A stretch of 64,000 bases of DNA from Pohlia nutans (Eukaryota > Streptophyta > Bryopsida > Bryales > Mniaceae), in the NCBI GenBank assembly GCA_022496805.1, contig CM040094.1, positions 6,595,501 to 6,659,500 of the forward strand. The letters run 5' to 3'. A program made the position numbers and the translations under genes. Below are positions 1 to 9,691 of this stretch, one piece after another; positions within the stretch are counted from its first letter, which is position 1; every line of letters starts with the position of its first letter. Below the pieces are notes generated by a model. The model saw only the letters and a program-made list of their open reading frames with translations, had not been told where the DNA came from and searched no databases.

Positions 1-179
1 GGAACAAGTATGATATTGCTTGGACAAACAAAAACTCCAAAATAGAAACCTATTGTATTAAGATAAGGTACTTGATGAATTTTTTTGATTTTTTTCAAAA
101 GCATTATCTATTATGAGACGGAGAGAGTATTTCACAATGCACAAGACAAGAGGCTAAAGAAAGGATACCGTGTTTCCAA

Positions 180-765
180 CATTGAACTATACTCTGAAAT
201 CTACCATTGTTATGTTTAATAAACCCTAATGAAGAAGAATATAGATGATAGCGTACACTTGATCTATTTCAAACTACACTAAAATCTACCATTGTCATGT
301 TTGATAAACCCTACTGAAGAAGACTATGGATGATAACATACACTTGATCTATTTCAAACTACTCTAAAATCTACCATTGTCATGTTTGATAAATCCTAAT
401 GGAGAAGAATACGGATGATAGTGCACATTTGATCTATTTCAAACTACTCTCGAAGGCACTATTGTCATGCATGATAAACCCTAATGAAGAAGAAAAGCCA
501 CTATTATCATGTTTGATAAACCCTAATGAAGAAGAATATAAATGATAGTGTACACTTGATCTATTTCAAACTACTCTGAAAGCCACTATTGTCATGTTTG
601 ATAAACCCTAATGAAGAAGAATATGAATGATAGCATACACTTGATCTATTTCAAACTACTCTAGAAGGCACTATTGTCATGCGTGATAAACCCTAATGAC
701 GAACCCCAGAAGAATATGGATGGCAATGCTCCAAAGTTCGGCGATGGCAGTGTACACTTGATCGA
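180..765. repeat. 85-bp tandem repeat array, about 7 units
   Basis: The motif AAACCCTAAT recurs at about 221, 306, 391, 477, 518, 603 and 688, so the spacing is 85 or 86 bp except for one 41-bp truncated unit. Each unit also carries TTGATCTATTTCAAACTAC and a GAAGAAGAATATGGATGATAG-like segment. The last unit is degraded and runs to within 40 bp of the 3' end of the UPF0060 gene. There are no unique spacers between units, so it is a minisatellite and not a CRISPR array. Confidence 0.9.
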
Positions 766-802
766 GGAAACGGCGAAGAAATGGCGATGGCGGTTTTAGG
801 GT

Positions 803-1198
803 TTAGGGAAGAGGAGAGGGAGAGGGAGAGGCAAGGGCAGGGGTAGCACCCTGTTTCCTGGGCATGAACATGATGAGACAAACCCCAGCGATGGCGATGG
901 CGGAGCCGATGAGGTCCCAGCGATCCGGGCGCTCGCCGTCGAAGGCCCACGCCCACGCGAACGACAGCAAGATGAAGAACCCCCCGTAGGCCGCGTACAC
1001 ACGGCCAAACACTTGATCCTGCAACGTGGGAATGATCCCGTAAAGCACCAGAATGGCGCTCCCCAGAATGAAATACCCCCAGTGCCAGTCCGATTTCCGC
1101 CACTTCCACACCAGCCACCCCCCTCCGATCTCGCACAGCCCTGCCGCCACGAACAACGCGATCGACTTCGACACCTCCTTCGCCTTGTCCGACGACAT
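803..1198 (-). CDS. UPF0060 (YnfA-like) small membrane protein
   Basis: This intron-less gene encodes about 131 residues. It matches the UPF0060/YnfA family of small four-helix membrane proteins of the drug/metabolite-transporter type, which in bacteria are about 108-110 residues. Visible family hallmarks in order: an N-terminal helix followed by CEIGGGWLVWKW, a middle helix with LYGIIPTLQ, the signature FGRVYAAYGG, and ERPDRWDLIGS leading into the last helix. I chose the ATG at 1196-1198 because MSSDKAKEVSK abuts the first helix. An in-frame ATG at 1253-1255 would add 19 residues. The C-terminus has an extra low-complexity tail (GATPALASPSPSPLP) after the conserved end. The family is essentially bacterial, so the gene looks like an old bacterial acquisition. 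The molecular function is uncertain; efflux has been proposed for bacterial members. Confidence 0.85.
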   Translation of the reverse strand: MSSDKAKEVSKSIALFVAAGLCEIGGGWLVWKWRKSDWHWGYFILGSAILVLYGIIPTLQDQVFGRVYAAYGGFFILLSFAWAWAFDGERPDRWDLIGSAIAIAGVCLIMFMPRKQGATPALASPSPSPLP

Positions 1199-1399
1199 AA
1201 CCTCCCCACCCTGTCGGTGTTTCCTATTCCGAATCAACAGCAACCAAGGCCACAAGATGGCAACCTGTCAATCAAACTCCACCTCGGAATCTCCGTTCTA
1301 GAGTTTGGAGGTTTTAGTACTTCGAGATGAGGCTCAGAATTCCGATTTGAAAAGAACTGACTGTGACACTCTCTCCTCAGAATGCGAACTTTTTCTGTT

Positions 1400-1545
1400 C
1401 TAGATAGATAGAAACTCCGACCTTTGTTCAAGGCCAGCATGAATTGTCCTAGATAGATAGAAACTCCGACCTTTGTTCAAGGTCGGCGTGAATTGTTCTA
1501 GATATATAGAAATTCCGACCTTTGTTCAAGGCCGGCGTGAATAAA
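1400..1545. repeat. 49-bp tandem repeat, 3 units
   Basis: Units beginning TAGATAGATAGAAACTCCGA start at about 1401, 1450 and 1499. Each continues with CCTTTGTTCAAGG and a GGC-GTGAAT segment. The array lies 200-350 bp upstream of the UPF0060 start codon. Confidence 0.85.
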
Positions 1546-1770
1546 GTGTCTGTTCGTAATGCTAATGACTCAATGTCCACTGGACAAAGGGCCACTAAGA
1601 TTTTCTGTTCTACAGTAAGAGGCGACTCTCAGGAGTAATTTTGGGGAAGACAAAGCAGCCAAGGCGGAAGAAAAAGTACAAGACGGCACTCTGTGAATGA
1701 AACTCCACCTCGGAATTTCCGTTTTGGAGGTGCGAGGGTTTGGAGGTTTTGTACTTCGAGGCTCAGAACT

Positions 1771-2310
1771 GCGAATTATAAAGAATTGGCCTGAACTTTG
1801 ACAGAAGCTCCTCAGGATGCAAGCTTTTTCTGTACTACAATAAGAGGCGACTACTCCCGGTAGTATTTCTGGGACAAGATTCAAGGGCTTAGAATTGCGC
1901 TGGGCACAAAAGAACGGGAAGAAACGGTGAAATCTTGCAGTAGATGTTGCTACAAGCTCTGAATGAAAATGGGAAATTCCGCGCTCTAAACCCTAAACCC
2001 TGCAGTAAGATTCGTTCCACGGACACCTCTGAAAAGCACAAAGCAGGAATTGCGAATTATAAAGGATTGGCCTGAACTGTGACACACTCCGTGCAAGCTT
2101 TTTCTGTTCTACAATAAGAGGTGGTAGTATTTCTGGGACGAGATTCAAGGGCTTAGAATTGCGCCGGGCACAAAAAAATGGGTAGAAACGGTGAAATCTT
2201 GGAGTAGATGTTGCTACAAGCTCTGAATGGAAATGGGGAGTTCCGCGCTCTAAACCCTAAACCCTAGACCCTGCAGCAAGATTCGTTCCACGGACACCTC
2301 TGAAAAGCAC
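1771..2310. repeat. Direct duplication, about 275 bp, 2 copies plus a diverged third
   Basis: Copy 1 starts at about 1771 and copy 2 at about 2052, both with GCGAATTATAAAG-ATTGGCC. They share the order TGCAAGCTTTTTCTGT, ACAATAAGAGG, TAGTATTTCTGGGAC, GATTCAAGGGCTTAGAATTG, GTGAAATCTTG, CTACAAGCTCTGAATG and CACGGACACCTCTGAAAAGCA. A diverged third copy of the first part (CTCCACCTCGGAAT, GGAGGTTTT) lies at about 1277-1400. The duplications fill the 5' flank of the UPF0060 gene. Confidence 0.85.
1988..2000 (-). promoter_or_regulatory. Telo-box-like motif upstream of the UPF0060 gene
   Basis: AAACCCTAAACCC is seen here and again, longer, at about 2252-2272 (AAACCCTAAACCCTAGACCC). AAACCCTA telo-boxes are known promoter elements of plant housekeeping genes. 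The two sites are in equivalent positions of the 275-bp duplication, 0.8 and 1.05 kb upstream of the UPF0060 start. Function is inferred only. Confidence 0.35.
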
Positions 2311-2319
2311 CAACGATTC

Positions 2320-2975
2320 CATGAAGCTCCGTGGATACCACTCCAGCCCGCATTATTCCTGGAAAAAGCACCGAAAGATTCGAAAGCGTTCCCTTCCGTG
2401 ATTTAGTCCCCTGATTCAGCAAACAACTTATGTAGCTTGTCACAACATTTTCATCATTTCGTCCTCTGCAACTCTGCAATTGCCATTCACGAAGATGTTC
2501 CACCTTTAGGGATCAATACAAAAGTGGAAAACACTTGCTTTACTTCTTTTTGTCACAAATGAAATATTTATTTCAATGCGGAAGTAACCACAACATGTCA
2601 AGCGGCAAAGCCGCTCATCAAAATGCAGAACCCAAAAAAATTTAAATTTCTTCGCCGGGGAGGCTTGTCTCCTCTGGTTTCAGTGTGTGACCCCATTTAA
2701 TTCAATGAGGTTTCATCCTCTTGTTTCAAAAAAAATAAAAAAATCCAGAACCCAAACTTAATCTGAAACGTAACAATAACCCAAACTTAATCAGCGAACC
2801 AGAAACCACAAATCAAGCAGAAACTAAAAAGCCAAGATGGGGCCGCTGAAAATGCACTTTACTTTCAGTTGAGCCGTCGGAAGAGAATCTTTTTTGCACG
2901 ACTATTTTATATTAAATTTCCAACACAGCCTCCTGCATCCGATGTACTAAAGCATTTTAAAACGGCATTCTGGAA
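2320..2975. other. Intergenic, no gene seen
   Basis: AT-rich sequence between the UPF0060 upstream region and the first MITE. I see no long ORF, RNA gene or convincing repeat in it. Confidence 0.5.
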
Positions 2976-2979
2976 TATA

Positions 2980-3197
2980 AGGTAGAGGGCTCCAAAACCA
3001 ACAGGGTTCTAATTTCAAAAGAATCTAGACCATGCTTTTATTTTAGAACACAAATCTAGGCACATTATAGAGCTGTTATTGAATGTTGACCAAAATGATA
3101 AGTTATCTATGGTCTACCTAGATTTAGGTTTTAGGATGATTATTGTGCCTAAATTTTGTTGGAATTAGAACCCTGTTGGTTTTGGAGCCCTCTACCT
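2980..3197. mobile_element. TA-flanked MITE, AGGT termini (Stowaway-like)
   Basis: The inverted repeats begin AGGTAGAGGGCTCCAAAACC and pair with GGTTTTGGAGCCCTCTACCT. The pairing continues through ACAGGGTTCTAATT. A TA lies on each side (2978-2979 and 3198-3199), as for Tc1/mariner-derived Stowaway MITEs. Its 218-bp length is close to the 219-bp AGGT element at 33053-33271. Confidence 0.85.
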
Positions 3198-3199
3198 TA

Positions 3200-4257
3200 T
3201 ATGACACACTTGCCAGGTGCTACTCTTCGTCACATATTCAAAGTGATATGCAGGTTTTGATACTCCAAGCAGTTAGCTTAAAGAAGTCAGGGTGTACTCT
3301 GATCCCTTTCCATAAAGGAAAAGACTTGTAGCTGCTGATGCAAAATCAGGACTGAAGTCGAATCTTCTGTTAGACTACTACAGAGTGTATATTCAATGGA
3401 GGCAGTCCGAAACGAAAGACGTTAAATAGATAAGACGTAAGTAGTAACTTGGCCTACGTTTCACTCCAGGAATAATGGACGACATATATGTGTGAGGCCA
3501 CGAGAGAAAACTTGACGTGGGGCCTTACCCATTCCTTTCTCTACACTCCCAATGGACGGTAACAGCCAGGCCCACCAACTTGGTGGAGTGTAAATCCTGA
3601 TTCATTACCACCGTGGATCTGTCCGTTATTAGAATCAGCTGAAGCGGTCGGTCGGTTGGTTGTAATCTCAGACAACGACATGATCTCTTAAAACAAATGT
3701 AATTCCACATTCCTGCATGTATTATTAATGGGCTCCAATCGCAACAGGAAAAAGGGCGGAATCTCCAAGCTTTTTGCCCCCCTCTTTAATCATGTGCATC
3801 CCATCAGCAGTGTACCACCAAGAGCCAAACAATTGAGTAAGATTAAGAAAGCATAACGTGTAAACTGAGAATGTGGTAACGTAAAAAGATTCAAGTACCT
3901 TTGAGGGGAAGTTAAATACTTGCCTCATGCTTGCACTCTCAGCAGCTCATTCTTGTGCACCTCTTTCGTTTCCACATCGGTGAGCACCTCGGACACATAG
4001 AATCAAGTTCTCTAGGAGCTCTTGATATGTGATAGTCATGACACACATTTAGCGTTATTAGAGAAGAAATAGCCTTACGGGTTAAAGAGTTCAAACTGGT
4101 TGTGAGAATCTGGTTTTTTTGAGTTGGAATGCTTTTATTCTCTGGCTGGAGTGCCTAATTTAGAATAGATTTGCTTACCAGAGGACTGAAGATGAGGACG
4201 ATATTGAAATGAATTTTGCTCTCTTTGCAGGAACAGAGGAAGTGGATTCTTGCCATC
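3200..4257 (+). other. Upstream region of the VPE gene, possible 5' UTR intron
   Basis: No coding ORF is supported here. A possible untranslated intron runs from a GTGAGC donor at about 3979 to a pyrimidine-rich acceptor ending CTCTCTTTGCAG at 4230, which would put the VPE start codon 28 bases into the next exon. This is inferred from splice-site shape only. No clear TATA box was identified. Confidence 0.3.
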
Positions 4258-7200
4258 ATGGAACCTGTACAAGGCCTGCTACGCGTCCTGCTTCTGTTGC
4301 TCTGTGTGGTAAATGCCTGGAGCCGGATGCATTCACCTGCAATGAGATCCGAGGACGAGGAAGATGAGGCTCAGAAGGGCATTCGTTGGGCTGTTCTAAT
4401 TGCCGGATCATCAGGTTATGACAATTACCGCCATCAGGTGAAGCTCTTGCTGAAACCATGAATAGCATTCTCGGGGTACACTCTACATTATGTTTGAGAA
4501 TCACGTGCGTTCATGACCCCTTCTAAAAACCCCCTTGTATACGAGAGGTTATATGTCTAAATACCTTTGTATACAGATGTATTCCGTTTTAAATATATGT
4601 TTAGTGTAAGTATACGTGAATATCTTTAGTTCTAAATGTGTTTATTGTATGTATACATAATACGGCAGTGTTCAAATTAATACCCCTTCTGTGCACTCAC
4701 GTATACTCGTACATGTGTAGTACAGTGCACCCCCCGAGATAGCATTCTAACTTCTGTGGCATTTTCACTGCAGCTGCATCAACCACAGTTAGCAGTTGGC
4801 TGAGTATAACGCCTTGATCCTTGAACTCAATTTGTGCCAAAAGAAAGAAGTTTTCAGAGGAAGAATGTTATCTCACCACAATCTCGTGTGCTGATAAATC
4901 TGTTGATGGCAGGCTGATGTTTGCCATGCGTACCAAGTCTTGAAGAGAGGGGGCTTGAAGGATGAGAACATAGTGGTCTTCATGTATGATGACATAGCCA
5001 CCAGTAAAGACAATCCCCACCCTGGAAAAATATTCAACAAGCCCAACGGCCCCGAAGTTTATCACGGCGTTCCCAAGGTTCATATAAACTCAACCCTCTC
5101 TGTAGATGCACATTCCCTGTATATCCTTGGAATCTGCACAATTTCTACATGTCAAGTTGTGAACGTGCATGATGAAAGTTTCATTAGAGAAGATTGAGTA
5201 TACTAGCGAAAATGGTGTGAGCTTCTCATTCTAGGAACGCTTTACAAACTCCAGTGCTTTTACTATTTATCCCTCAAAGAACATACGAAGCCCCACAGGC
5301 TTACTTTAGTTTTTTGGGAGAATCTTACTCATAAACTCTACTCCGTTGAACAAAATGGGGTGTTTTTTGAATGCCAAAACAAACATATTTAAGGCATCTA
5401 TACTTCTTTAGAATAGAACCAAAAGTAAATTAAAAAGATAATCATGCTTAAAATGAAGTTTAAAAGAGATTTTGGGTGTGGAAATCAAGAAAGCCATGTC
5501 CTTTAACCCCTAAATGCCCACAACCCTCTTCAAATTTAAAGAATTGTAAAGATGCATTATAAAATGCAACTAAGAGGGATATTTTGAACTTGATGTATGA
5601 ATAAAAGTCGTACATTATGAATTTTAGATTCTATCCATACAGTTAGATCTATGATAGCTATCACCAATATTCTTGTATAAAATCTGAAACTTAAAATACA
5701 AAATTCATTTGTAATTCAAGTACAAATAAGATATCGACAATCTATGAATGAAATTAGTTGTGATAAGTTGAAATGAAATACTGTAAGTGTCGTGATTTTC
5801 GAAGATTTTTTGGTTGCTTAATTTTATGAGTTGACTTTTTCAACAACACTTTTGAACTATCTTGAAATAAGATCTTAGAAATTTTTGGTGAATGACTACA
5901 ACATGAAATGAGGCATAAAATTTTCACAAATCATCCCCTTTCTAATCACTTCACACATGCAAGAAGCTAACTTCCCATAACATCTTCAGTAAAAAATCCA
6001 CACTGCAAAAAGTGAATGAAATCTGTACATCGTCCGAAAAATGAACGCCTGGGCAGTTAAAGGTTAAGGGTTAAGTTCAATTAGGGAACACTGTATTTCA
6101 GAAATTGAAGAGAGTTGGTAGGAGTTACCTCAATGTATGACGTGGTATTCAGGATTACACGGGAAAGGATGTGACGGTAAGCAATTTCTATGCGGCGATT
6201 CTGGGAGACAAAGATGCCATTAAAGGAGGCAGTGGTAAGGTTGTTGCCAGCGGGCCAAATGACCATGTTTTCATCTATTACACCGACCACGGAGGGCCAG
6301 GCTGCCTTGGTGAGTCGTCCATTCCTTGTTTCCATAAAAGGTTTGAATCCTAGTCTGCAAACACAACAACCGAGGTTGTCAAGCTGACTTAACCCTTTAA
6401 GGACCAAGAATTCATGGTTTAAAAATGACAAATTCAATCATTCATATAATGAAAAGTATGATTCAGATAGGACCAAATTTTATATCACCAGAATCAGTAA
6501 AGAACATTGCATGTGTTGACCAAAAACATAAATAAATTTGAAAATTAAAAACTTCACATAGAACCCACTCAAAACTGCTATAAAACATGAAGCCAGATTT
6601 TGCCTTCTTGGTCCTTAAAGGGTTAAATCGAAATTCTTTATCAGTTCCAGTCCTGACCAAATTGGCTGGCTGTCACAGGTATGCCAAACGACCCAATTTT
6701 ATACGCTGATGAGTTTGTGGACACACTAAAGGAGAAAGCAGCAGCAGGAACCTTCAAGAAGATGGTTTGTGAAGCTCTCCACCTTTGATCTCAGTTTATA
6801 ATATGATTTCAGTAGCGGTTGCCTGTCCTGCCAATCTATCTTGTGCAGAGTTTTTGATATACTTACCTCGTTAATAATTTCATTTATGCAATGAAGGTGA
6901 TATATCTGGAGGCTTGTGAAAGTGGGAGTATCTTTGACGGCCTGTTGCCCAAGGGTCTGAACATCTACGTAACCACTGCCTCAGATCCGGATGAGAACAG
7001 CTGGGGTACCTACTGCCCTGGTATGGAGAATCCACCTCCTCCGGAATTTGATACCTGCCTCGGGGATCTTTACAGTGTTGCGTGGATGGAAGATGCGTAA
7101 GTGATCACAACCTGTAGTTTGCTTGAACCTGCAGGTATGATAAAATTGTGAGCAAGAATTAAAAATAAATAAAAAATTCTCAAGAGACTAACACAAAAAG

Positions 7201-9298
7201 TGGTATGGACATTTGCAGTGAGATCGAAAATCTGAAGAAGGAAACACTCAAGGACCAATACAAAATCGTGAGTCAATCATTCCTCAAGGCTATTCTATTT
7301 TAGTAGCCTAATTCCTGGTGTCAGCTTAGCGCTATTCGTCCTTGTATGCAGCTCACCCCGAAAGGACCAGGATTCATGGTTTTAAAATCACAAATTCAAT
7401 TGATGATATTGTGAAAAGTATAATTCAGAGACGACCAAATTTTATATCACCGAAATCAGTGAAGAACATTGTATTTGTTAGTTAGAAAAAAAAATGAACT
7501 CCACCTGGCACCTACTCAAAGATGCTAAAGAAAAAGAATGAGGCCCAATTCGGGCTTCTTAGTCCTTTGAGGGTTAAAGAATCCGCATTCCTCCTGCGCA
7601 TAATGTCTGTCTCTCTAAAACATCAGTCTAATTTTGGAGGTTCGGTTTCTGCAGGTCGCAAAAAGAACCTCAGACCACGACACATACTTTGTCGGTTCGC
7701 ATGTGATGCAATACGGTGATGTCGAAATTGAAGCAGAAAAATTAGAGCAATACCTTGGATTTGATCCTGCAAATGAAAACGTGACAAAACCGGGGCTTTC
7801 AGAACCTGCAGCGCGTGGCAACGTTCCACAACGTGAAGCTGACCTCCTCCACCTGTGGCACAAGGTACGAAATCTGTTACAGTATCTCATTCACGATCAT
7901 TGTGGTAGCCATAAGCTCGGGGGGTGCACTCTACATTATGTTTGAGAATCACGTGCGTTCATGACCCCTTCTAAAAACCCCCTTGTATACGAGAGGTTAT
8001 ATGTCTAAATACCTTTGTATACAGATGTATTCCGTTTTAAATATATGTTTAGTGTAAGTATACTTGAATATTTTCAGTTCTAAATGTGTTTATTGTATGT
8101 ATACGTAATACGGCAGTGTTCAAATTAATACCCCTTCTATGCACTCACGTATACTCGTACATGTTTAGTACAGTGCACCCCCCGAGGTCATAAGATGTTT
8201 ACTAATCCACTTGAGTCTTTTCAACCTGAAATGTGCAGTATTACAGCGGAGTTGAGGGTTCAACAAGGAAAGAGCAAGCAGGAATGGAACTGACGCGCAG
8301 AATCACTCAACGCATGCATGTGGACAACAGTGTTAAGCTCATCGGAGAGCTTCTGTTTGGAAAAGAAAATAGCCTGCCAACACTTCAAGCTGTGCGTCCT
8401 GCTGGACAAGTCCTTGTGGACGACTGGGCCTGCCTAAAATCCATGGTAAGAAAATTTGAGACAACAGAGTTTTCCTTTACAGCAAAAAAAATTTGAACCC
8501 CACTTTGATTTCAAGATTTTAGCCATCAAAGTTTCAACAGTTTCAATAAGAAGCTAACATGAAGAAAGGGCTAAAGGATAACTCTAATATCACCATATTC
8601 AGCCATCAGGGTCTGCATCTCATGCCAAATAATTATTCTTTATGGAAAACTCCTTTCCAACATATGCCAAATTCTGTGAATATTCTTAAAGATTCTCTTT
8701 TTCACCATACAAAATAGAATTTTTTTGAAAAAATAATTTCCTAAAGAATTGGGCTTCTCTTCTTTTTGCCTATCCTGACGACCGACTACAGTAGTCACAT
8801 TTTCAGACGGGTTCTCCATATTCATTCTTTGATACCTTGCACTCCGGTCTTAGTACGGTCCATTTACACTCAGTAGAAAAAGCTGTGTTCATTTTTTTTC
8901 AGAAAAATCAATTGGATTGAGAGAAGAATTAAGTCACTCGAATGTTTAAATTAATTACAAATAATTAATTTAAACATTAGATTATAATTTTGTTTAAATT
9001 AATTACAAATAGAGAATGTTGGCAAATGTTTAATTAATTTAAACATTAGATTATAATTTTTTAACAAAATCTCCTATACGTACTGGGGAATTTGGGAATA
9101 CAGGTACGCACCTTTGAAGCAAGCTGCGGCCCATTGACCCAGTATGGAATGAAACATATGCGAGCATTTGCCAACATATGCAATGCTGGGGTTGACATCA
9201 GCGCCATGACAACAGCAACTTCACAAGCCTGCAGAATCGATAACATGGGCAGTGGACTTTGGACCTCAGATGCTTCCAGATTCAATACACCGGTGTGA
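4258..9298 (+). CDS. VPE: Vacuolar processing enzyme (legumain, peptidase C13), 9 exons
   Basis: This is an asparaginyl endopeptidase that matures vacuolar proteins. Exons: 4258-4437, 4913-5077, 6153-6309, 6679-6764, 6897-7096, 7219-7267, 7655-7864, 8239-8445, 9104-9298. All introns are GT-AG and the joins stay in frame, giving 482 residues, the usual plant VPE length. The start at 4258 opens a signal peptide with a leucine-rich core ([12 protein letters not shown]). An acidic propeptide and the catalytic domain follow, starting at [18 protein letters not shown]. The catalytic His is at about residue 161 (YYTDHGGPG) and the catalytic Cys at about 203 (YLEACESGS); the 42-residue spacing fits legumain. 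The C-terminal prodomain includes [20 protein letters not shown]. One oddity is Cys in HGGPGCLG, where Val is usual. Introns 1, 2, 3, 6 and 7 carry transposable elements. The gene converges on PUS10, with about 390 bp between the stop codons. Confidence 0.95.
4470..4738 (+). mobile_element. hAT-type MITE, copy 1 (VPE intron 1)
   Basis: The terminal inverted repeat is CTCGGGG(GG)TGCAC at the left and GTGCACCCCCCGAG at the right. A perfect 8-bp target-site duplication, ATAGCATT, lies at 4462-4469 and 4739-4746. The 8-bp duplication points to the hAT superfamily. Sequence over its full length matches copies at 7916-8186 and 30041-30309. This copy has lost two G of the left end. Confidence 0.93.
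5503..6074. mobile_element. TTAA-flanked element, ~575-bp family (VPE intron 2)
   Basis: It begins TTAACCCCTAAATGCCCA and ends TGGGCAGTTAAAGGTTAAGGGTTAA-like, with TTAA at both borders. The interior matches, in reverse orientation, the elements at 20775-21675 and 21672-22251 (for example GATTAGAAAGGGGATGATTTG read on the other strand). TTAA plus CCC termini are the hallmark of piggyBac-type insertion. No transposase is present. Confidence 0.8.
6389..6626. mobile_element. TTAA-flanked MITE, GGACCAAG family, copy 1 (VPE intron 3)
   Basis: The termini are TTAACCCTTTAAGGACCAAG and CTTGGTCCTTAAAGGGTTAA, a perfect inverted repeat including the TTAA. The 238-bp body shares GACCAAATTTTATATCACC and GAACATTGCATGTGTTG with copies at about 7353, 13903, 14642 and 38017. 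Confidence 0.9.
7353..7577. mobile_element. TTAA-flanked MITE, GGACCAAG family, copy 2 (VPE intron 6)
   Basis: The right end is intact (CTTAGTCCTTTGAGGGTTAA). The left end is decayed to CTCACCCCGAAAGGACC, so the left TTAA is lost. The interior has the family motifs ACCAAATTTTATATCACC and GAAGAACATTG. It is an older copy than the one in intron 3. Confidence 0.85.
7916..8186 (+). mobile_element. hAT-type MITE, copy 2 (VPE intron 7)
   Basis: It has the same inverted repeats as copy 1, CTCGGGGGGTGCACT at the left and AGTGCACCCCCCGAG at the right. The flanks are GCCATAAG (7908-7915) and GTCATAAG (8187-8194), an 8-bp duplication with one change. It lies in the same orientation as copy 1, is 271 bp long and has very few differences from it. 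Confidence 0.92.
8941..8978. repeat. Perfect AT-rich inverted repeat (VPE intron 8)
   Basis: The 17-base arms AATGTTTAAATTAATTA and their reverse complement are separated by CAAA. A partial second copy follows to about 9060, with TAAACATTAGATTATAATTTT repeated directly. Confidence 0.8.
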
Positions 9299-9691
9299 GG
9301 ACTCAAATCTACAATTGTACTGGAATCGCCCCGGCTTCAGACTCCGAAATCGCTCGGAGATATTTTGGGAGAATCCCACACACAAACTGGTAGTACAGTA
9401 TCAGATTATAAGCAGCCACATTTCTATTTGAGTCAACAATAACTAGGCCAAAGTTCTGTATCATAATAGATCTGAAAGAAGGTACTTGACTTGAAGGTCA
9501 TCAAATATATTTCCCAGGGTGCAGGTATCGGCATAAATAGACCCATACAATTCGGTACATCTTCGAGCTCGCTGGTTACATGTCTGTGTTCTAAAACGTA
9601 AACCATAGTATATAGTCTAAGCAGAATCCTACGTATTACATGCCTATCTGCTCCAATTCTTGGGTCTATGCTCCATGAACTTACTTAACTC
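9299..9691. other. Convergent intergenic region between VPE and PUS10
   Basis: About 390 bp hold the 3' ends of both genes. No separate gene is visible. A polyadenylation region must lie here for both transcripts, but no single signal stands out. Confidence 0.6.

Noticed and set aside
180..765. Regularly spaced repeats resembling a CRISPR array
   Set aside because: The whole 85-bp unit repeats with no unique spacers, in eukaryotic DNA next to a plant gene.
7522..7945. Overlapping ORFs on both strands in the 7.5-7.9 kb region
   Set aside because: Only the plus-strand frame of VPE exon 7 (7655-7864) is real; the others are shadows.
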